Source: CAYVHB01 sp964450865 | GTDB lineage: Bacteria; Bacillota; Clostridia; Saccharofermentanales; UBA5734 | Assembly (NCBI GenBank): GCA_964450865.1 | Contig: CAYVHB010000012.1 | Location: 1 to 64,000, forward strand | Length of the DNA stretch: 64,000 bases | Reading direction: 5' to 3' | Part shown: in pieces, positions 62,216 to 64,000 of the stretch | Numbering within the stretch: the first letter of the stretch is position 1 | How the letters are laid out: each line of letters starts with the position of its first letter | The notes under the pieces: generated by a model | The model's input: the letters and a program-made list of their open reading frames with translations, nothing else | The model's database searches: none | Told to the model about the DNA's origin: nothing | Translations under genes and position numbers: made by a program

Positions 62216-62884
62216 GTGACATTGCAGTCTACGCCACCCTTTTGCCTGCCGCTGGAGCCTGTCACCTTTGACTGGACAGTCAGCGTAGCCTGGACCGGTC
62301 GCGAACCCTTTCGCCGGGTTGTCCTGAGCTTGCGCCCGGGTGATGCCCTGGTTTTACGCCGTGAACCGGATAATGCCTTTGATTCACGGGCTATACTGGT
62401 TACAACGTCAGCTGGGGCGGCTGCCGGATATCTGTATGCCGCCGAGGCTGGTTTGCTGTTCCTGTTATTCGACCGATATCCGCCTCTGGCCGACCGCAGC
62501 TGTGTTGCCGAGATTATTGCCCCCGCAACGTCCCGCCAGGCCCCGATTTTGCGCCTGCAAATGATCCTGGACCTGGCATCGGCCTGGCCGCTCTTCACCC
62601 TGATTGCCATGCTTGAGCTCAAGACTGAACGATTCCCGCGTCACTTCGACGTTCAGCGCAATCCCTGGCTGGATCCGCTGCTGGCGATGCACCGGCAATA
62701 CCAGAGCCATCCCGATGCGTTTCACCTGCCCTGGCCGATCATCCTGGCCTGGATGCATCTGACCGGCCAGGCTACCCATCCGCCGGGCAAGCCTGCGGCC
62801 AGTCCGGACGATGGCTCATTCATCCAACTGCCGGACGCGTCGGCCGATCCGTCTGGCCAGCGATCCGGCCGGATTGCAACCTGA
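62216..62884 (+). CDS. HIRAN-domain protein
   Basis: A roughly 222-residue protein. VVLSLRPGDALVLRREPDNAFDSRAILVTT followed by AAGYL (first 20 residues are the key part) matches the HIRAN consensus LxPGdxLxLxREPxNxxDxxAI. HIRAN domains bind DNA ends or stalled forks in HLTF/Rad5-like helicases; here it is alone, followed by a helical region and a disordered Pro/Ser-rich tail. The GTG at 62216 after TTGAGG is the likely start, but the frame is open further upstream. The sensor gene starts 20 nt downstream. Confidence 0.7.
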   Translation: MTLQSTPPFCLPLEPVTFDWTVSVAWTGREPFRRVVLSLRPGDALVLRREPDNAFDSRAILVTTSAGAAAGYLYAAEAGLLFLLFDRYPPLADRSCVAEIIAPATSRQAPILRLQMILDLASAWPLFTLIAMLELKTERFPRHFDVQRNPWLDPLLAMHRQYQSHPDAFHLPWPIILAWMHLTGQATHPPGKPAASPDDGSFIQLPDASADPSGQRSGRIAT

Positions 62885-62904
62885 TCAATGATCAAGAGGC
62901 CTAT

Positions 62905-64000
62905 ATGCGGCTGCGCAGCAAAATTATCTTCATTTTCGTGGTTGTTGTTCTGATACCGTTTATGTTGCTGTTTGTCTATTACGATACCAGTTCGCAGCAG
63001 ACAGTACGCCGGCAGGTTGGCCTGATGGCCGGCCAGACCGTCGCCCAGACGGCTATTGCGCTCAATGACCGGATCAGCAACATGGAAAAGACCCTGTACA
63101 CGGCCATCAACAACATGGCCGTACTGGACATGCTTCTGCCGGCCCGCTACCAGGCGCTCGGCCTGGGCAGCCGGGACAGCAATTCCCTGAAACGGCATTT
63201 TGAATCCATTATCTATACCAACGGTTATATAAAAAGCATTCGCATTGACTTGTACGAGCCAGACGCCAATGGCCAGCCGCAGACGCTTTATTATGGCGCC
63301 GGCTCGGCCGATTCTTTTTCGCCGCTGACAGCTGAGCGTTACGCCCGATATTTTCGCGAAAAAGCCTTCCGCGATGGCCTGGGACTGACGGAATACCGGC
63401 AGACCGCGCTGTATCAGCACGCCCGCGAGCAAGATGGCGAGCTGATCTGGACATCCGGGATCATTCCCGATGACCCCAATCTCTATCTGGTCAAGCAGTT
63501 TTCTTATCTGACCTTCTCGGAAAAACTGGGCATCATCACGTTTGTCATCAATCCGCGCCTGCTGACTGAGCTTTGCAATGATACCCAGGATCTTCATCAT
63601 TATATTTTCAATCATGAAAGCGTCCTGCTGACCGGCCAGGATATCAGTGGGCAGACTGACCTGATGCAGGCCGGCCTGCAGATGACACCGGGCTCGTCAC
63701 GGGAAATTGCCGAGCAGCTGATGACCAGCCAGCGGCTGATCAATGACTGGACTTATCTGCAGACGATATCCGTGCCCTCGCTGCTGAAGGATATCCTGAC
63801 CGTCCGGCATAATGTGATTACCTTGACGCTGGCGATCCTGGTCTTGCTATTTATTATTTTGGGTGTCTTGCTGCGCCACTTGAGCCGCCAGCTTAATTTC
63901 CTGCTGGGCAAATTCGAACGTGTGGAAACCGGTGAAATGACCATCACCGAACGGCTCAATTCCCGCGACGAACTGGGTGAGCTTGACACCCACTTTAATC
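62905..64000 (+). CDS. Two-transmembrane HAMP sensor, truncated at window edge
   Basis: The frame is open to the last base (365 codons visible). It has an N-terminal transmembrane helix (about 7-25), a Cache-like extracytoplasmic region (about 30-290) rich in paired aromatic and polar residues, a second helix (about 300-322: NVITLTLAILVLLFIILGVL), and the start of a HAMP domain (RLNSRDELGELDTHF). A sensor histidine kinase of the YesM/LytS type, which often pairs with AraC-type response regulators, is most likely, but the catalytic part lies outside. CAAGAGG precedes the ATG. Confidence 0.82.
   Translation, partial: MRLRSKIIFIFVVVVLIPFMLLFVYYDTSSQQTVRRQVGLMAGQTVAQTAIALNDRISNMEKTLYTAINNMAVLDMLLPARYQALGLGSRDSNSLKRHFESIIYTNGYIKSIRIDLYEPDANGQPQTLYYGAGSADSFSPLTAERYARYFREKAFRDGLGLTEYRQTALYQHAREQDGELIWTSGIIPDDPNLYLVKQFSYLTFSEKLGIITFVINPRLLTELCNDTQDLHHYIFNHESVLLTGQDISGQTDLMQAGLQMTPGSSREIAEQLMTSQRLINDWTYLQTISVPSLLKDILTVRHNVITLTLAILVLLFIILGVLLRHLSRQLNFLLGKFERVETGEMTITERLNSRDELGELDTHFN

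Overview
The window looks like a GC-rich member of the Bacillota, probably a clostridial anaerobe. The evidence is a CIRCE-controlled hrcA-grpE-dnaK-dnaJ-prmA locus preceded by hemW, a split glycine decarboxylase (gcvPA/gcvPB), tungsten-type aldehyde ferredoxin oxidoreductase with a dedicated four-cluster ferredoxin, DUF5685 and CD1871A-type proteins known mainly from Clostridia, AGGAGG ribosome binding sites, and a 3D-domain cell-wall protein. No rRNA, tRNA, CRISPR array or intact transposon was recognised. The window opens inside a radical SAM gene and closes inside a membrane sensor gene.

Layout. 1-6.4 kb: truncated radical SAM protein, SH3b/3D cell-wall protein, acyl-CoA synthetase, and a three-gene redox cluster (thioredoxin, 45-residue CXXC protein, polyferredoxin). 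6.5-12.6 kb: three translationally coupled genes for a heterodimeric ABC exporter with one degenerate ATP site and a secreted alkylsulfatase-like protein that has lost its metal ligands. 12.8-18.5 kb: aldose epimerase, then on the minus strand gltX, glnS and an iron alcohol dehydrogenase. 18.6-24.4 kb: DUF5685, a Cys-rich J protein, a membrane protein, a D-Ala-D-Ala carboxypeptidase-like pseudoenzyme and two AraC regulators. 24.7-28.3 kb: metY with two Rrf2 regulators behind a promoter overlapped by two palindromes, then a degenerate dehydroquinate synthase homologue. 28.4-31.8 kb: an M28 peptidase-like lipoprotein and an AAA ATPase/Toprim-like pair that resembles a defence module. 31.9-41.9 kb: hemW, heat-shock operon, HAAS-like membrane protein, prmA and a fructokinase.

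42-53 kb is a cofactor supercluster: ferredoxin, AOR, MoeB-like and MoaD-like genes on the plus strand converge with an ABC ATPase, two MoeA paralogues (one fused to a periplasmic-binding-protein-like domain), MoaA, MoaC and a MOSC protein on the minus strand; a MogA gene is divergent. It would make and load a tungsto- or molybdo-pterin cofactor for the AOR. No MoaE gene is visible. 53-64 kb: exonuclease, AEC transporter, DUF4349 lipoprotein, the gcvT-gcvH-gcvPA-gcvPB operon, a Dabb protein, a HIRAN protein and the start of a two-transmembrane HAMP sensor.

Three themes recur. First, several conserved folds here lack canonical catalytic residues: the alkylsulfatase-like protein, the S11 peptidase-like protein, the AroB-like protein, the M28 protein and one ABC site. 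Second, there are many imperfect short direct duplications between genes, some of which copy the start or end of a neighbouring gene. Third, conserved enzymes carry low-complexity Ala/Gly/Pro/Asp-rich insertions. The last two suggest a genome prone to short-range duplication. All calls come from reading the sequence; no database search or structure prediction was run.
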